NCBI GenBank assembly: GCA_031292305.1
Contig: JARLHJ010000024.1
Coordinates: forward strand, 13,078 to 77,077
Length of the DNA stretch: 64,000 bases
Direction of reading: 5' to 3'
From: Candidatus Babeliales bacterium
GTDB taxonomy: Bacteria; Babelota; Babeliae; Babelales; JABDEC01
Every line of letters starts with the position of its first letter. Position 1 is the stretch's first letter. Shown here piece after piece: positions 18,895-27,288 of the stretch. The position numbers and the translations under genes are program-made. Below the pieces are notes generated by a model that made no database searches, was not told the origin of the DNA, and worked only from the letters and a program-made list of their open reading frames with translations.

Positions 18895-19827
18895 TTATTG
18901 GTAATAAGCAAAGTTGCTACTCTGGAGAGATTCTTCAGTTAAAAGTAGTTTGTCCGATGCATGTTTTTTTAAATACTTCTTTTCAATTTTAGAAAGTTTA
19001 TTTATAAAATCTTTAAGTTCTGGTTTTTGATAATTAATTAATCTCATTTTTCGGGTTTCATTGAATGAATTATATACAAGTGGGTTTGCGCCGTATCCTA
19101 CTAAAATATTTACCATCTCAATAGTTTGTGCTGCATGTATGATATATGAAAAGTCTTTATTCGTTCCAATTCTATGATTAGGATTTGCTTTATTATTTAA
19201 AAGCATTTTGGCCCCTGTTTGGTTGTCCCATCTAACAGTCCACCATAAAGGAGTTTTATTATCCTCATCGCAAGCGTCAATTATAATCCCAGGAGCTTTA
19301 GTTAAAAGATAATTGAATTCTATGTTTGTAGTAGAAAATCTTTGTACTTTATCTGATATATTTACCAAAAGTAATGGGGTTTCTAAATGTTGTGTGCGGC
19401 AATTTACATCTACATTATGTCTAATAAATAAATTAACTAAATGTACAAATAACATATCTAATTGATTATAATTTTGTAAATTTTGAAAGTTGGAAGAATT
19501 CCATCTACTAAAAAACTGTAAAAAATTATAATTTAAATCATCTTGTGTAAGTTTAAAATGCTCATTTAATAATAAGTTACAAGCTACTTTTAAAGATTCA
19601 AAATCAAATTGATTAATATGAATAAACAATTCTTTCCCGTTAGTGGATAAATATCTTTGTTCTTTTTCTTGGCCCTTAGGTACACGTTTAATTTCATAAA
19701 TATTTTCATCTAAATTATGCAATGTAACTATTTCTGGCTCACCTGGATCAACAATATAATTATTTTCGCTGGCGAATATTGATGTTGATAATAAAAGTAA
19801 ATGTAGGGCTAAAAAATAATTTTGCAT
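18895..19827 (-). CDS. Secreted ankyrin-repeat protein
   Basis: 310 residues. Residues 1-19 are a signal peptide (MQNYFLALHLLLLSTSIFA). Residues about 150-260 contain three ankyrin units: RTQHLETPLLLVNISD, DNKTPLWWTVRWDNQTGAK with LLNNKANPNHR, and FSYIIHAAQTIEMVNILVG ending GANPLVYN. The N-terminal 130 residues are unrecognised. The ribosome site is TAGG before the ATG. Possible host-interaction protein, by analogy with other secreted ankyrin proteins of intracellular bacteria. Confidence 0.65.
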   Translation of the reverse strand: MQNYFLALHLLLLSTSIFASENNYIVDPGEPEIVTLHNLDENIYEIKRVPKGQEKEQRYLSTNGKELFIHINQFDFESLKVACNLLLNEHFKLTQDDLNYNFLQFFSRWNSSNFQNLQNYNQLDMLFVHLVNLFIRHNVDVNCRTQHLETPLLLVNISDKVQRFSTTNIEFNYLLTKAPGIIIDACDEDNKTPLWWTVRWDNQTGAKMLLNNKANPNHRIGTNKDFSYIIHAAQTIEMVNILVGYGANPLVYNSFNETRKMRLINYQKPELKDFINKLSKIEKKYLKKHASDKLLLTEESLQSSNFAYYQ

Positions 19828-19843
19828 AAAAACCTATTTAACA

Positions 19844-19881
19844 AAAATGAGCATGTTATTATTTGATAACATGCTCATTTT
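19844..19881 (-). terminator. Rho-independent terminator of mreB
   Basis: Perfect 16-bp inverted repeat (arms 19844-19859 and 19866-19881, loop TATTTG). On the minus strand it is followed by a T-rich tract just after the mreB stop at 19897 and before the ankyrin gene starts at 19827. Confidence 0.8.
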
Positions 19882-19896
19882 AATTTGCTGTTTAAT

Positions 19897-20952
19897 TTAT
19901 TTCATTAATGTTTCTTTAAAAAAGTCCAATTCTTGTAATACTTTACCAGCACCTTTAACAACACAAAGTAAAGGATCCTGAGCAAGTCTAACAGGTAATC
20001 CTGTTTCACGAGAAATAAGTGTGTCAAGGCCGCGTAATAATGTTCCACCGCCAGCCATAACGATACCTTTATCAACTAAATCAGAAGAAAGTTCAGGCGG
20101 AGTATTTTCTAATGCTACGCGCACAACATCAATGATTGTTGAAATGGTTTCAAGTAAAGCTTCGTTCACTTCAGCGCTAGAAAGAATAATAGTTTTAGGA
20201 ACTCCGGTAACTAAATCTCTACCTTTGACTTCCATGCTTTCTATAGGTGAATCACGCATTACAGTGCCAATAGTTATTTTAACTATCTCAGCAGTTCTTT
20301 CACCAATTAAAAGATTATATTTTCTTTTAACATATTGTACTATAGCGCGGTCCATTTCATCCCCACCTACACGTACAGATCTGCAAAAAACTACATCCTT
20401 TAATGTAATTATTGCAACTTGAGTAGTTCCACCGCCAATATCAATTATCATGCTAGCGGTTGGTTCTTGCACCTGTAAACCAGCGCCAATTGCTGCCGCC
20501 ATTGGTTGCATAATAGTATAAACTTCACGCGCACCAGCTTGCCTTGCAGAATCTTCAACAGCTCTACGTTCAACTTGAGTAATCCCTGAAGGTACTCCAA
20601 TTATCATTCTAGGGCTAACTAATGATCTACGGTTATTATTAGCAGCACGCAAAAAGTATCTAAGCATGCTTTCTGCTAATTCAAAATTTGCAATAACACC
20701 GTCACGTAATGGTCTACATGCTACAATACTTTCAGGCGTTTTGCCAAGCATTTCTTTTGCGGCTTTCCCTGCGGCTAATACTGTAGTAGTTCCTGCTTTT
20801 ACAGCAACCACTGAAGGTTCGTCTAATATTATGCCTTTATTGCGAACGTATACTAAAGTGTTAGCCGTTCCTAAATCTATTGCCATATCATTAGAAAAAA
20901 AACTAAAAAGCTGCTTTGCTGGTATAAATCTGGTGAAATTTTTTTTTATCAT
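19897..20952 (-). CDS. mreB: Rod-shape-determining actin homologue MreB
   Basis: Bacterial actin that organises side-wall peptidoglycan synthesis at the inner membrane. The 351-residue product shows the actin-fold nucleotide motifs: MAIDLGTANTLVYV near residue 24 (phosphate 1), MIIDIGGGTTQVA near 168 (phosphate 2) and GIVMAGGGTLLRGLD near 294 (adenosine). The first 20 residues (KKNFTRFIPAKQLFSFFSND) extend slightly beyond the usual start; Phe-rich amphipathic N-termini help MreB bind membranes. It lies 17 bases after the outer-membrane protein gene and may be co-transcribed with it. No mreC/mreD neighbours are present. Confidence 0.95.
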   Translation of the reverse strand: MIKKNFTRFIPAKQLFSFFSNDMAIDLGTANTLVYVRNKGIILDEPSVVAVKAGTTTVLAAGKAAKEMLGKTPESIVACRPLRDGVIANFELAESMLRYFLRAANNNRRSLVSPRMIIGVPSGITQVERRAVEDSARQAGAREVYTIMQPMAAAIGAGLQVQEPTASMIIDIGGGTTQVAIITLKDVVFCRSVRVGGDEMDRAIVQYVKRKYNLLIGERTAEIVKITIGTVMRDSPIESMEVKGRDLVTGVPKTIILSSAEVNEALLETISTIIDVVRVALENTPPELSSDLVDKGIVMAGGGTLLRGLDTLISRETGLPVRLAQDPLLCVVKGAGKVLQELDFFKETLMK

Positions 20953-20969
20953 GATGCTCTTTTTTTTAA

Positions 20970-22211
20970 TTAAAAATTAAATTCAAAACCTAAAGATATT
21001 CTATTTGTTTGGCCAATATTACGCGATTCAAATAAACCTACTGGCATATCCCAATCAATATATAACAATGGTGTAATCGTTCTATTGTGTACTGCTTTAG
21101 AAAAATCGTACATCAATCTAAGGTTTACATATTGTGTTAACCAACCTGATCTATCTGCAATTTCTTCAATGGGTATAGTAATTTTTTTATCTTTTCTTAA
21201 ATCAGTCAATTGATCTTCATCGTGATGAATAAGAGTATATCCTGCTCTAATGCCAATACCATCTTGTATATCTGTTAATGCCACAAAAGGTTGAAATCCT
21301 ACAGTTACCCCCGGTTTTACACGTATATCGGCAATTAATGCGCCATAATCTATTAATTCATTATTTACAGGTAAGCGCATTTTTTGATTTTTAGAAAAAC
21401 GTTTGCATACTTCTAACCAAAATCCGACAGTTAAGTCATCTTTAAGTTCAAGTATTACATCGGTTCTTCCATATAATCCGTAATGTCCATTACCACCAAA
21501 AGGAATTGATGAGGGGATATTTATATTTAATTTGGGACTAGTTGGTAATAGCGTTCCTAATGTCACACTTAAATCTATTTTTCTAAATTTGTTTACATAA
21601 TCTTTTACTATTCCATACCTTGCGTATAAATCGATATCAGCAAGGCCAAATTTATTGAACTGTAAACTTTCTATACCTAATAATTTATTGGCTAATAATT
21701 GATCTTGTCTTAATGTCGCTTCCCCGCCTTTTCCTAGGCGTAGTTCGCGAATAGTGTCTTCTGGTAAGAATAATGCTTGTTTTGATATTACCTTTAGTGC
21801 ATAAATCGAAACGCCTAGCGAAAGGTCACCAATGGCTTGTTCATATCCAAACCAAAAACCTTCACCTTCAATCTTTCCTTTTAACTGCCAAGGAATACGA
21901 TTTAGAGTTTGCCATTGTGGCGATAATGGGTTTTCTTCGCCTACTATTGTTAAAGCTTTTGCAATTCTGGATAAATCATATTTTCCATTTATTTCAGGGG
22001 TTTTAACGCAACTTCCATCGTGAGATCTTCCTTCACTTGAAAATAAGAAAAATACGTTTGAGCCAAAGACAGATTTTTTACATGGATATCTAGTATATTC
22101 TGGTCTATAAAGAGGCAGATATCTGTTATCTATCATTGCGCTGATTTCTACTGCGCTGATTAAAAATAAAAATAAGAAAAGTAATTTTTTGAATTGGAAT
22201 GTATTCATCAT
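20970..22211 (-). CDS. Predicted outer-membrane beta-barrel protein
   Basis: 413 residues. Residues 1-25 form a signal peptide (FKKLLFLFLFLISAVEISA). The remainder is rich in alternating hydrophobic/polar strands and ends in aromatic LGFEFNF, the C-terminal Phe signature recognised by the BAM complex. Segments such as GYEQAIGDLSLGVSIYAL and VNLRLMYDFSKA look like paired strands. No specific family recognised; a porin or surface antigen is likely. Two in-frame ATGs (22211, 22208) follow an AAGG ribosome site. Its presence implies a diderm envelope. Confidence 0.65.
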   Translation of the reverse strand: MMNTFQFKKLLFLFLFLISAVEISAMIDNRYLPLYRPEYTRYPCKKSVFGSNVFFLFSSEGRSHDGSCVKTPEINGKYDLSRIAKALTIVGEENPLSPQWQTLNRIPWQLKGKIEGEGFWFGYEQAIGDLSLGVSIYALKVISKQALFLPEDTIRELRLGKGGEATLRQDQLLANKLLGIESLQFNKFGLADIDLYARYGIVKDYVNKFRKIDLSVTLGTLLPTSPKLNINIPSSIPFGGNGHYGLYGRTDVILELKDDLTVGFWLEVCKRFSKNQKMRLPVNNELIDYGALIADIRVKPGVTVGFQPFVALTDIQDGIGIRAGYTLIHHDEDQLTDLRKDKKITIPIEEIADRSGWLTQYVNLRLMYDFSKAVHNRTITPLLYIDWDMPVGLFESRNIGQTNRISLGFEFNF

Positions 22212-22537
22212 GGCAACCTTGGTTGAATCTCATTGTTTTTATATGGAATATATTAGCTTATTTTTGAATTTTTAGAAAGCAAAGCTTATTAACAATTTAA
22301 ATGATAATCGGTTCTTGCTAAATATGGCAAAATTATAAAGAAATATTTTCAAAAAATTATTAAATTAAAAAAATGGCAATAGCGCCTGTATGAGGTTGTA
22401 TCGATGTTCCGGAATAGTCTTAAAATTAAATAATTTAAAAAATTTTGGAAAAAAAGCTTCCCAAAAAGTATAATTCTGTTAAGCTTAAATTCAACTAGTA
22501 GAATAAATAGGAAATTATTTATAACGATAGGGATAAG
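22212..22537. other. Intergenic region between divergent barrel and helical-protein genes
   Basis: 326 bases with no credible coding frame. It separates two divergent transcription units. The only signal I can support is the promoter at 22445-22474. A GC-richer patch around 22380-22420 has no recognisable structure. Confidence 0.5.
22445..22474 (+). promoter_or_regulatory. Sigma-70-type promoter for the helical-protein cluster
   Basis: TTGGAA at 22445-22450, an 18-base spacer, and a perfect TATAAT at 22469-22474, about 63 bases before the ATG at 22538. No other start lies between. Confidence 0.5.
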
Positions 22538-22951
22538 ATGAAAAATTTATTAAATTTCAGTTTATTATTATCTGTTATCACTGCACCACTTTATTCTGTT
22601 AATTCAGATAAAATTGAAAAGAATGTTCAAATGGCTTGTCAGCAAGTTGGCGATAGTATCAAACGTGTTGGAAATACAATTTCCGATAACTCACATACGC
22701 TTGCTAGTAAAACTGCACAAGGTGTTCAAAATGCATCTAATCTAGCAAAAAATACAGTCAATAGAGTTTCAACTGATCTTGAAACTGCAGCTCAATGTTC
22801 AAAAATTAAAGCCAGAAAAACTGCCAGGAAAACTTGTCAAGGCATAAAAGATGCTTCACAGGCAGTAAAAAACACAGCTCAGGATGTTTCTGACGATATT
22901 GAATATAATTACAATATTGCCAAACATAAATCGTGTAAATCTTGTAGATAA
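22538..22951 (+). CDS. Secreted LEA/apolipoprotein-like helical protein 1
   Basis: 137 residues with a signal peptide (KNLLNFSLLLSVITAPLYS). The mature part is almost entirely amphipathic helix, rich in Ala, Lys, Asn and Asp with no proline, built of loose 11-residue-type units (SKTAQGVQNASNLAKNTVNR, KTCQGIKDASQAVKNTAQD). It ends KHKSCKSCR. First member of a four-gene tandem family with the next three genes. Such sequences resemble LEA-like or phasin-like proteins that bind membranes or lipid surfaces; that role is inference. Ribosome site AGGGATAAG before the ATG. Confidence 0.65.
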   Translation: MKNLLNFSLLLSVITAPLYSVNSDKIEKNVQMACQQVGDSIKRVGNTISDNSHTLASKTAQGVQNASNLAKNTVNRVSTDLETAAQCSKIKARKTARKTCQGIKDASQAVKNTAQDVSDDIEYNYNIAKHKSCKSCR

Positions 22952-22967
22952 ATTTTAAATAAAAAAT

Positions 22968-23095
22968 TTAGTGTATTCAAATTAGAGAATCCGTCATTGG
23001 GTTAGATAAATAATTCAATATTTATTTTACTAGTTATTTAATTATATTTTATTGTTTTTAATTCAATAAAAGATTCTTAATTTGAAATACACTAA
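22968..23095. repeat. 128-bp segment bounded by 24-bp imperfect inverted repeats
   Basis: Left arm 22968-22991 and right arm 23072-23095 are reverse complements apart from one-base offsets; the shared core is TTAGTGTATT..CAAATTA..GAATC. The 80 bases between are AT-rich and non-coding. It could be a long hairpin in the mRNA between two paralogues or a MITE-like remnant; no clear target-site duplication was seen. Confidence 0.5.
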
Positions 23096-23151
23096 TTAAC
23101 AGCCTTGTTCAGGCCAGTAACATTATTATCTTTTAAATTTTAGGATTAATT

Positions 23152-23607
23152 ATGAAATTATTATTAAATATAGCTCTGTTATTAACATTACCTATATCAG
23201 TTTATGCTGATTCTGCTAATAAGATTCAAAATGGAATTGCCAATACTGGGCGAGTAATTTCAGCCAATACTATTGCGGCTGGTCAGAAATTAAAAACTAG
23301 TGGTAAGAAAATTGGTAACGAATCCCAAAGATTAGCGAGAATTACTGCTGAAAACATTAGAAGAAAAAATGCTGAAGCAAAAATGAAAGTAAATCAAGCA
23401 AAAAATAAAATAAATAAGAACACAAATAAATTGGTTGATAGCGTTGAATTAAATGCAATTAAAGCAAAACGTGATGCCAAAAAATTAGCAAGAAAAACTA
23501 TTAGAAATTGCAAAAATGGTGTTGCTTTTGTTAAAGACAAAGCAGCAGATGCTAAAGATGATATAGAATGTGAAAAAGAAGTTTTAGAGCAGAAAATCAA
23601 GCAATAA
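23152..23607 (+). CDS. Secreted LEA/apolipoprotein-like helical protein 2
   Basis: 151 residues: signal peptide KLLLNIALLLTLPISVYA, then a very basic, proline-free amphipathic helix with lysine/alanine repeats (AKMKVNQAKNKINKNTNK, AIKAKRDAKKLARKTIRN). The N-terminal mature region (IQNGIANTGRVISANTIAAG) aligns with the start of protein 3, and the RDAKKLARKTIRNCK region with RKTARKTCQ of protein 1, so they are paralogues. The next family member starts 35 bases downstream with no terminator between, suggesting one transcript. Confidence 0.65.
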   Translation: MKLLLNIALLLTLPISVYADSANKIQNGIANTGRVISANTIAAGQKLKTSGKKIGNESQRLARITAENIRRKNAEAKMKVNQAKNKINKNTNKLVDSVELNAIKAKRDAKKLARKTIRNCKNGVAFVKDKAADAKDDIECEKEVLEQKIKQ

Positions 23608-23641
23608 TAAATTAATTTTTTTAAAACGATAAGGATACAAG

Positions 23642-24592
23642 ATGAATATTTTTTTAAGTTTAGCTTTGTTAGTGCCATTTGCAGTTTATCCTGATTGTTT
23701 TGATAAAGTTCAAGATTGTATAGATATTGCTGGTGACAAAACTGCACAAGTCACAGTTGCAGCTGGGCAAGGTTTAATTAATACAGGAGATAAGATATCT
23801 GATAAAACTCATGAAGTTTCTAAAACGACAGCCGAAGGTTTAAGAAATACGTCTCATGCAATTCAAGATAAAGCAAATGTTATTGCTGCTAATGTGAATT
23901 ATGCTGGTGGTGTTGTTAAAGAGAAAGTTGTTAACGGAGGCATTATGTTAAAAGATAAAGCTTTAGATGTTGCAGATGCAGTTAAAAATGCAGGTATAGT
24001 GGTAAAAGACAAAGTAGTTGATGGCAGTGTAGTTGTAAAAGAAACAATTATAGATGCTGCAGACGCGGTTAAACACGCAGGTATTGTAGTAAAGGATAAA
24101 GTAGTTGACACTGGAGTTGCAGTACAACATAAGGCAATTGAATTAAAAGATGCAGCTAGTGAAAAAATACATCAATTTTCGCAAGAAACAGATGAAAAAG
24201 CAGTTGAAGTTAGAAATAGCCCAGATTTAAAAGCTATTAGAGCCCAACATGAATCACATGAAACATCAAAAGCTGCAGTAAGAAGTTATGAAACTAAATC
24301 TCAGACTTTCAAAGAAAAAGTTGAAGATGTAGTAGATAATATTGAAGCTGCAGGAGTATATGCAAAACTTAAAGCTAAAGAGGCTCAAAAAAATATTTCA
24401 AGAAATATTAATCATGCAGCACATAACGCAAAAGAAACAGCAGTTGATATTGCAGATAATGTAAAATGTAAATGTGCAGTTGCTACATGCAAAGCAAAGA
24501 AAATTGGCGCAGTAATAGCAAAAGACACTAAAAAAGTGGCTGATGTAATAGTTGAAGAAGCTAAAGAGATTTGTGGAATTATAAAGAGTTAA
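23642..24592 (+). CDS. Secreted LEA/apolipoprotein-like helical protein 3
   Basis: 316 residues. Signal peptide of about 17 residues. Residues about 80-180 contain tandem units of roughly 29 residues built on AGIVVKDKVVDGSVVVKE and DAADAVKHAGIVVKDKVVD, a near-exact internal duplication. Overall proline-poor, with strict alternation of acidic and basic residues as in group-3 LEA proteins. The C-terminus adds a Cys-containing helix (KCKCAVATCKAKKIG). Ribosome site AAGGATACAAG. Function unknown; surface-coating or lipid-binding roles are possible. Confidence 0.65.
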   Translation: MNIFLSLALLVPFAVYPDCFDKVQDCIDIAGDKTAQVTVAAGQGLINTGDKISDKTHEVSKTTAEGLRNTSHAIQDKANVIAANVNYAGGVVKEKVVNGGIMLKDKALDVADAVKNAGIVVKDKVVDGSVVVKETIIDAADAVKHAGIVVKDKVVDTGVAVQHKAIELKDAASEKIHQFSQETDEKAVEVRNSPDLKAIRAQHESHETSKAAVRSYETKSQTFKEKVEDVVDNIEAAGVYAKLKAKEAQKNISRNINHAAHNAKETAVDIADNVKCKCAVATCKAKKIGAVIAKDTKKVADVIVEEAKEICGIIKS

Positions 24593-24646
24593 TAAAAATA
24601 TATTAAGTATAGAATTTATTATTAAATAAAAATATTAGGATAAAAA

Positions 24647-25675
24647 ATGAAAAATTTTTTAAAAAACTTGAGCTTAACAGGGTTGTTATTTGTTCCATTA
24701 CATTCAAATGTAGTAGATAATATTCAAGAAAATCTAAAAGAAGCTGGTAAAAAGGTTTCTGAAACAACTCAGGCTGTATCAGATTTAGCAAAAGAAAAAA
24801 CGCAAGAAGCGATTGATAATTTAGAATATGCAGCTGCTGTTGCTAAGTATAATGCTTTAAAAGCTACAAGATCTACTGCTTTAGCAATTACTGATGCTAA
24901 ATTATTAGCGCAAGATAAGGCAAAAGAAGTTGCAGAAAATCTAGAATATGCAGCAGCTGTTTCAAAAATTAAAGCACAGCAAGCTCAAAGATCAGCATCT
25001 AATAATATAAAACATGCTAATCAAGAAGCTCAAGAAAAAGCACAAGAAGTTGCAGATAACTTAAAAGAAGCAGCTGCAGCTGCAAAATTAAAAGCAAAAA
25101 AATCAGCTAGAAATATTGTATCTAACAAGACTCTATTACAGTTAGAACAAGATCTAGCAAATGATGTTGCGGATAATCTGGAATATGAAGCAGTTATTGC
25201 AAAAATTAATGCCGATAAAGCTTTAAGAATAGCAAACAGAAACTTAGAAAATGCATCTGAGCCAGCAAGAGCTAAGGCAAATGAAATTGCTGATACGTTA
25301 GAGCATGAAGCTGCACTAATCAAATTACGTGCGCAACAAGCTGCAAGAGATGCTTTTAAAGGTCTAAAAACTGAAGCAGAGTTACAAAAAGAACAAGCAA
25401 TCATTGATGCAGAGAATTTAGAATATGAAAAAGCAGTTGCTAAATTTAAACTAAAACAAGCAAATAGAGCTTGTGTGGATGCTAATAAGTTTATAGCAGA
25501 TGCTAAAGCAAAATGTGATTCATTAGATGCTAATACTCAAAAACAATTAGTGGAAAATGCATTAGATGAAATTAAACGTAATGGTGAAGTTGTTACACAA
25601 GATCAAAAGAAATTGTGTATTAAATGCCATAAAGTACATTGTGTGACTTGCGGCAAGGTACACGTACAAGCGTAA
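24647..25675 (+). CDS. Secreted LEA-like helical protein 4 with Cys/His tail
   Basis: 342 residues. Signal peptide about 1-21. The body consists of six or seven degenerate repeats of about 35 residues, each with the pattern A-x-(D/E)-x-A-(E/D)-N-L-E-Y-A-A-A-V-x-K-x-K-A-x-x-A-x-R. The last 22 residues are different: CIKCHKVHCVTCGKVH packs four Cys and three His (C-x2-C-H-x3-C-x2-C-x3-H), which looks like a compact metal site. CxxCH is also the heme c motif, but the spacing favours zinc. Ends the four-gene cluster and is followed by a strong terminator. Confidence 0.65.
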   Translation: MKNFLKNLSLTGLLFVPLHSNVVDNIQENLKEAGKKVSETTQAVSDLAKEKTQEAIDNLEYAAAVAKYNALKATRSTALAITDAKLLAQDKAKEVAENLEYAAAVSKIKAQQAQRSASNNIKHANQEAQEKAQEVADNLKEAAAAAKLKAKKSARNIVSNKTLLQLEQDLANDVADNLEYEAVIAKINADKALRIANRNLENASEPARAKANEIADTLEHEAALIKLRAQQAARDAFKGLKTEAELQKEQAIIDAENLEYEKAVAKFKLKQANRACVDANKFIADAKAKCDSLDANTQKQLVENALDEIKRNGEVVTQDQKKLCIKCHKVHCVTCGKVHVQA

Positions 25676-25692
25676 TTGAATTAATTTATATT

Positions 25693-25730
25693 AAAAAAAT
25701 TCCCCCAGTAACTTGGGGGAATTTTTTTTA
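25693..25730 (+). terminator. Strong Rho-independent terminator
   Basis: A-tract, stem with five C:G pairs (CCCCCA / TGGGGG), 6-base loop GTAACT, then eight T. The A/T flanks extend the stem, so it can act in both directions. Ends the helical-protein cluster. Confidence 0.9.
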
Positions 25731-25806
25731 AGCAAGATCTCTTAGACGATAATCTTTATTTATGTTAGATTTTCTTAAATCTCTTTTAAATAAAGGTTTA
25801 ATTAAA

Positions 25807-27273
25807 ATGAAAAACAATCTACAAGCAATTATTTTGGCAGCCGGTAAATCAAGTCGATTTAAAACAAATCATTCAAAATTATTAGAAAAAATTTGTGGCC
25901 AAGAAATGATTCTTTATATCACAAAATTGCTCAGTGGTTTTGAAGTTCAAACAACTGTAGTGGTAGGGTATAAACGTGAATTAGTAGAAGCGACAGTAAA
26001 AAATAATCATGCGGAACCAATAAACTTTGTTCATCAAGAGCAACAACTTGGCACAGGCCATGCATTAATGTGTACGCAAACATTTTGGGAGCGTGACCAT
26101 ATCTTAGTTTTAAATGGTGATATGCCATTAGTTACAGCCGATTGTATAGATACCTTATATAAAAAGCACATTGCACAAAATGCTGATATTAGTTTTGTTG
26201 TAGCACATAATATCGATCCAGATTTAAATTCCTATGGCAGAGTAATTCAAGAAGGTTCAAGTATAAAAATTATTGAAGCCAAAGATGATACTCGCGAAAA
26301 TTCAGAACATTGTTGTATTAATGCAGGGATTTATTTATTTAGAAAAGATTTTTTAGAAAAAAACATTAATGAAATTTCTAAAAGCAAAGTGACAGGCGAG
26401 CTTTATATTACCGATTTAATTAATATTGCTAGCAAAAAAGGTTTTAAAGTAGAAACTGCATCTGCGCAAGTTGATATAATTCGTGGGATTAATACTCTAA
26501 AAGAACTATGGGCAGCAGAGCAAATTAAAAGAGCAGAAATTATAAAGCATTGGATGGAACGTGGTGTTAGATTTGCATTTGCGCAAAATTGCCATGTAGA
26601 TTTAAATGTAAAAATAGAACCGGGCACAAATATTGGTGCCGGTGTGCAAGTTTATGGAACAACAACAATAGACGCTAATTGTAAAATTGAGGCATTTTCG
26701 ATTTTAGATAATGCAATTTTGCAAGAGGGCGTTACTATACGTTCACATACTATTGTCAAAAATTCAACAATAGGTAAAAATTCTAATGTTGGGCCCTTTG
26801 CACATATACATACAAATACAATCGTTAAAGAAAATGTTGCGATTGGTAATTTTGTAGAAGTTAAAAATAGTGAAATTGGTGATCATAGCAAAGCTAAGCA
26901 TTTATCTTTTTTAGGTGATACACAAGTTGGCGCAAATACAAATATTGGCGCTGGCACTATTACTTGCAATTATAATGGCATTTTAAAGCAGCGTACTATA
27001 ATTAAAGACAATGTATTTATTGGTAGCAATAATTGCTTAATAGCCCCTGTAACCATTGGTAATAATGCATTTACAGCGGCGGGTTCTGTAATTACAGAAA
27101 ATGTACCAGATTATGCGCTTGCGATTGCACGTGCCGGGCAAATAAATAAAGAAGACTATGCAAAGAAGTTATTAGATAAAAATAAGCAAAATATAGTTTT
27201 TGCAGTTCGTGATGAAGTTGCAATTGAAGATTTAGTAAATTCTGAAGAACTAGATACATTAAGTTCAGAATAA
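25807..27273 (+). CDS. glmU: Bifunctional GlmU: UDP-GlcNAc pyrophosphorylase / acetyltransferase
   Basis: Makes UDP-N-acetylglucosamine in two steps for peptidoglycan and lipopolysaccharide. The 488-residue product has the nucleotidyltransferase loop ILAAGKSSRFKTNHSKLL near residue 8, LGTGHAL near 75, NGDMPLV near 98, then a left-handed beta-helix of hexapeptide repeats (about 250-450) with NYNGILKQRT near 390, the acetyltransferase active-site region. I chose ATG 25807, ten bases after AAAGG, because the family begins there; an in-frame ATG at 25762 has no ribosome site. It carries about 30 extra C-terminal residues compared with the typical enzyme. Confidence 0.95.
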   Translation: MKNNLQAIILAAGKSSRFKTNHSKLLEKICGQEMILYITKLLSGFEVQTTVVVGYKRELVEATVKNNHAEPINFVHQEQQLGTGHALMCTQTFWERDHILVLNGDMPLVTADCIDTLYKKHIAQNADISFVVAHNIDPDLNSYGRVIQEGSSIKIIEAKDDTRENSEHCCINAGIYLFRKDFLEKNINEISKSKVTGELYITDLINIASKKGFKVETASAQVDIIRGINTLKELWAAEQIKRAEIIKHWMERGVRFAFAQNCHVDLNVKIEPGTNIGAGVQVYGTTTIDANCKIEAFSILDNAILQEGVTIRSHTIVKNSTIGKNSNVGPFAHIHTNTIVKENVAIGNFVEVKNSEIGDHSKAKHLSFLGDTQVGANTNIGAGTITCNYNGILKQRTIIKDNVFIGSNNCLIAPVTIGNNAFTAAGSVITENVPDYALAIARAGQINKEDYAKKLLDKNKQNIVFAVRDEVAIEDLVNSEELDTLSSE

Positions 27274-27288
27274 AGTATAATAAGATAC

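Noticed and set aside
20021-20422. Plus-strand open frame of 133 codons inside mreB
   Set aside because: Antisense to a highly conserved gene, no start site or homology.
23642-24592. Tandem DNA repeat or phase-variable locus in helical protein 3
   Set aside because: The repetition is at protein level; the DNA copies differ at many positions and unit lengths are multiples of three, so there is no slippage-prone tract.
24647-25675. Heme c binding by the CIKCH motif
   Set aside because: A single CxxCH embedded in a four-Cys/three-His cluster with regular zinc-type spacing; no cytochrome fold. Kept only as an alternative.
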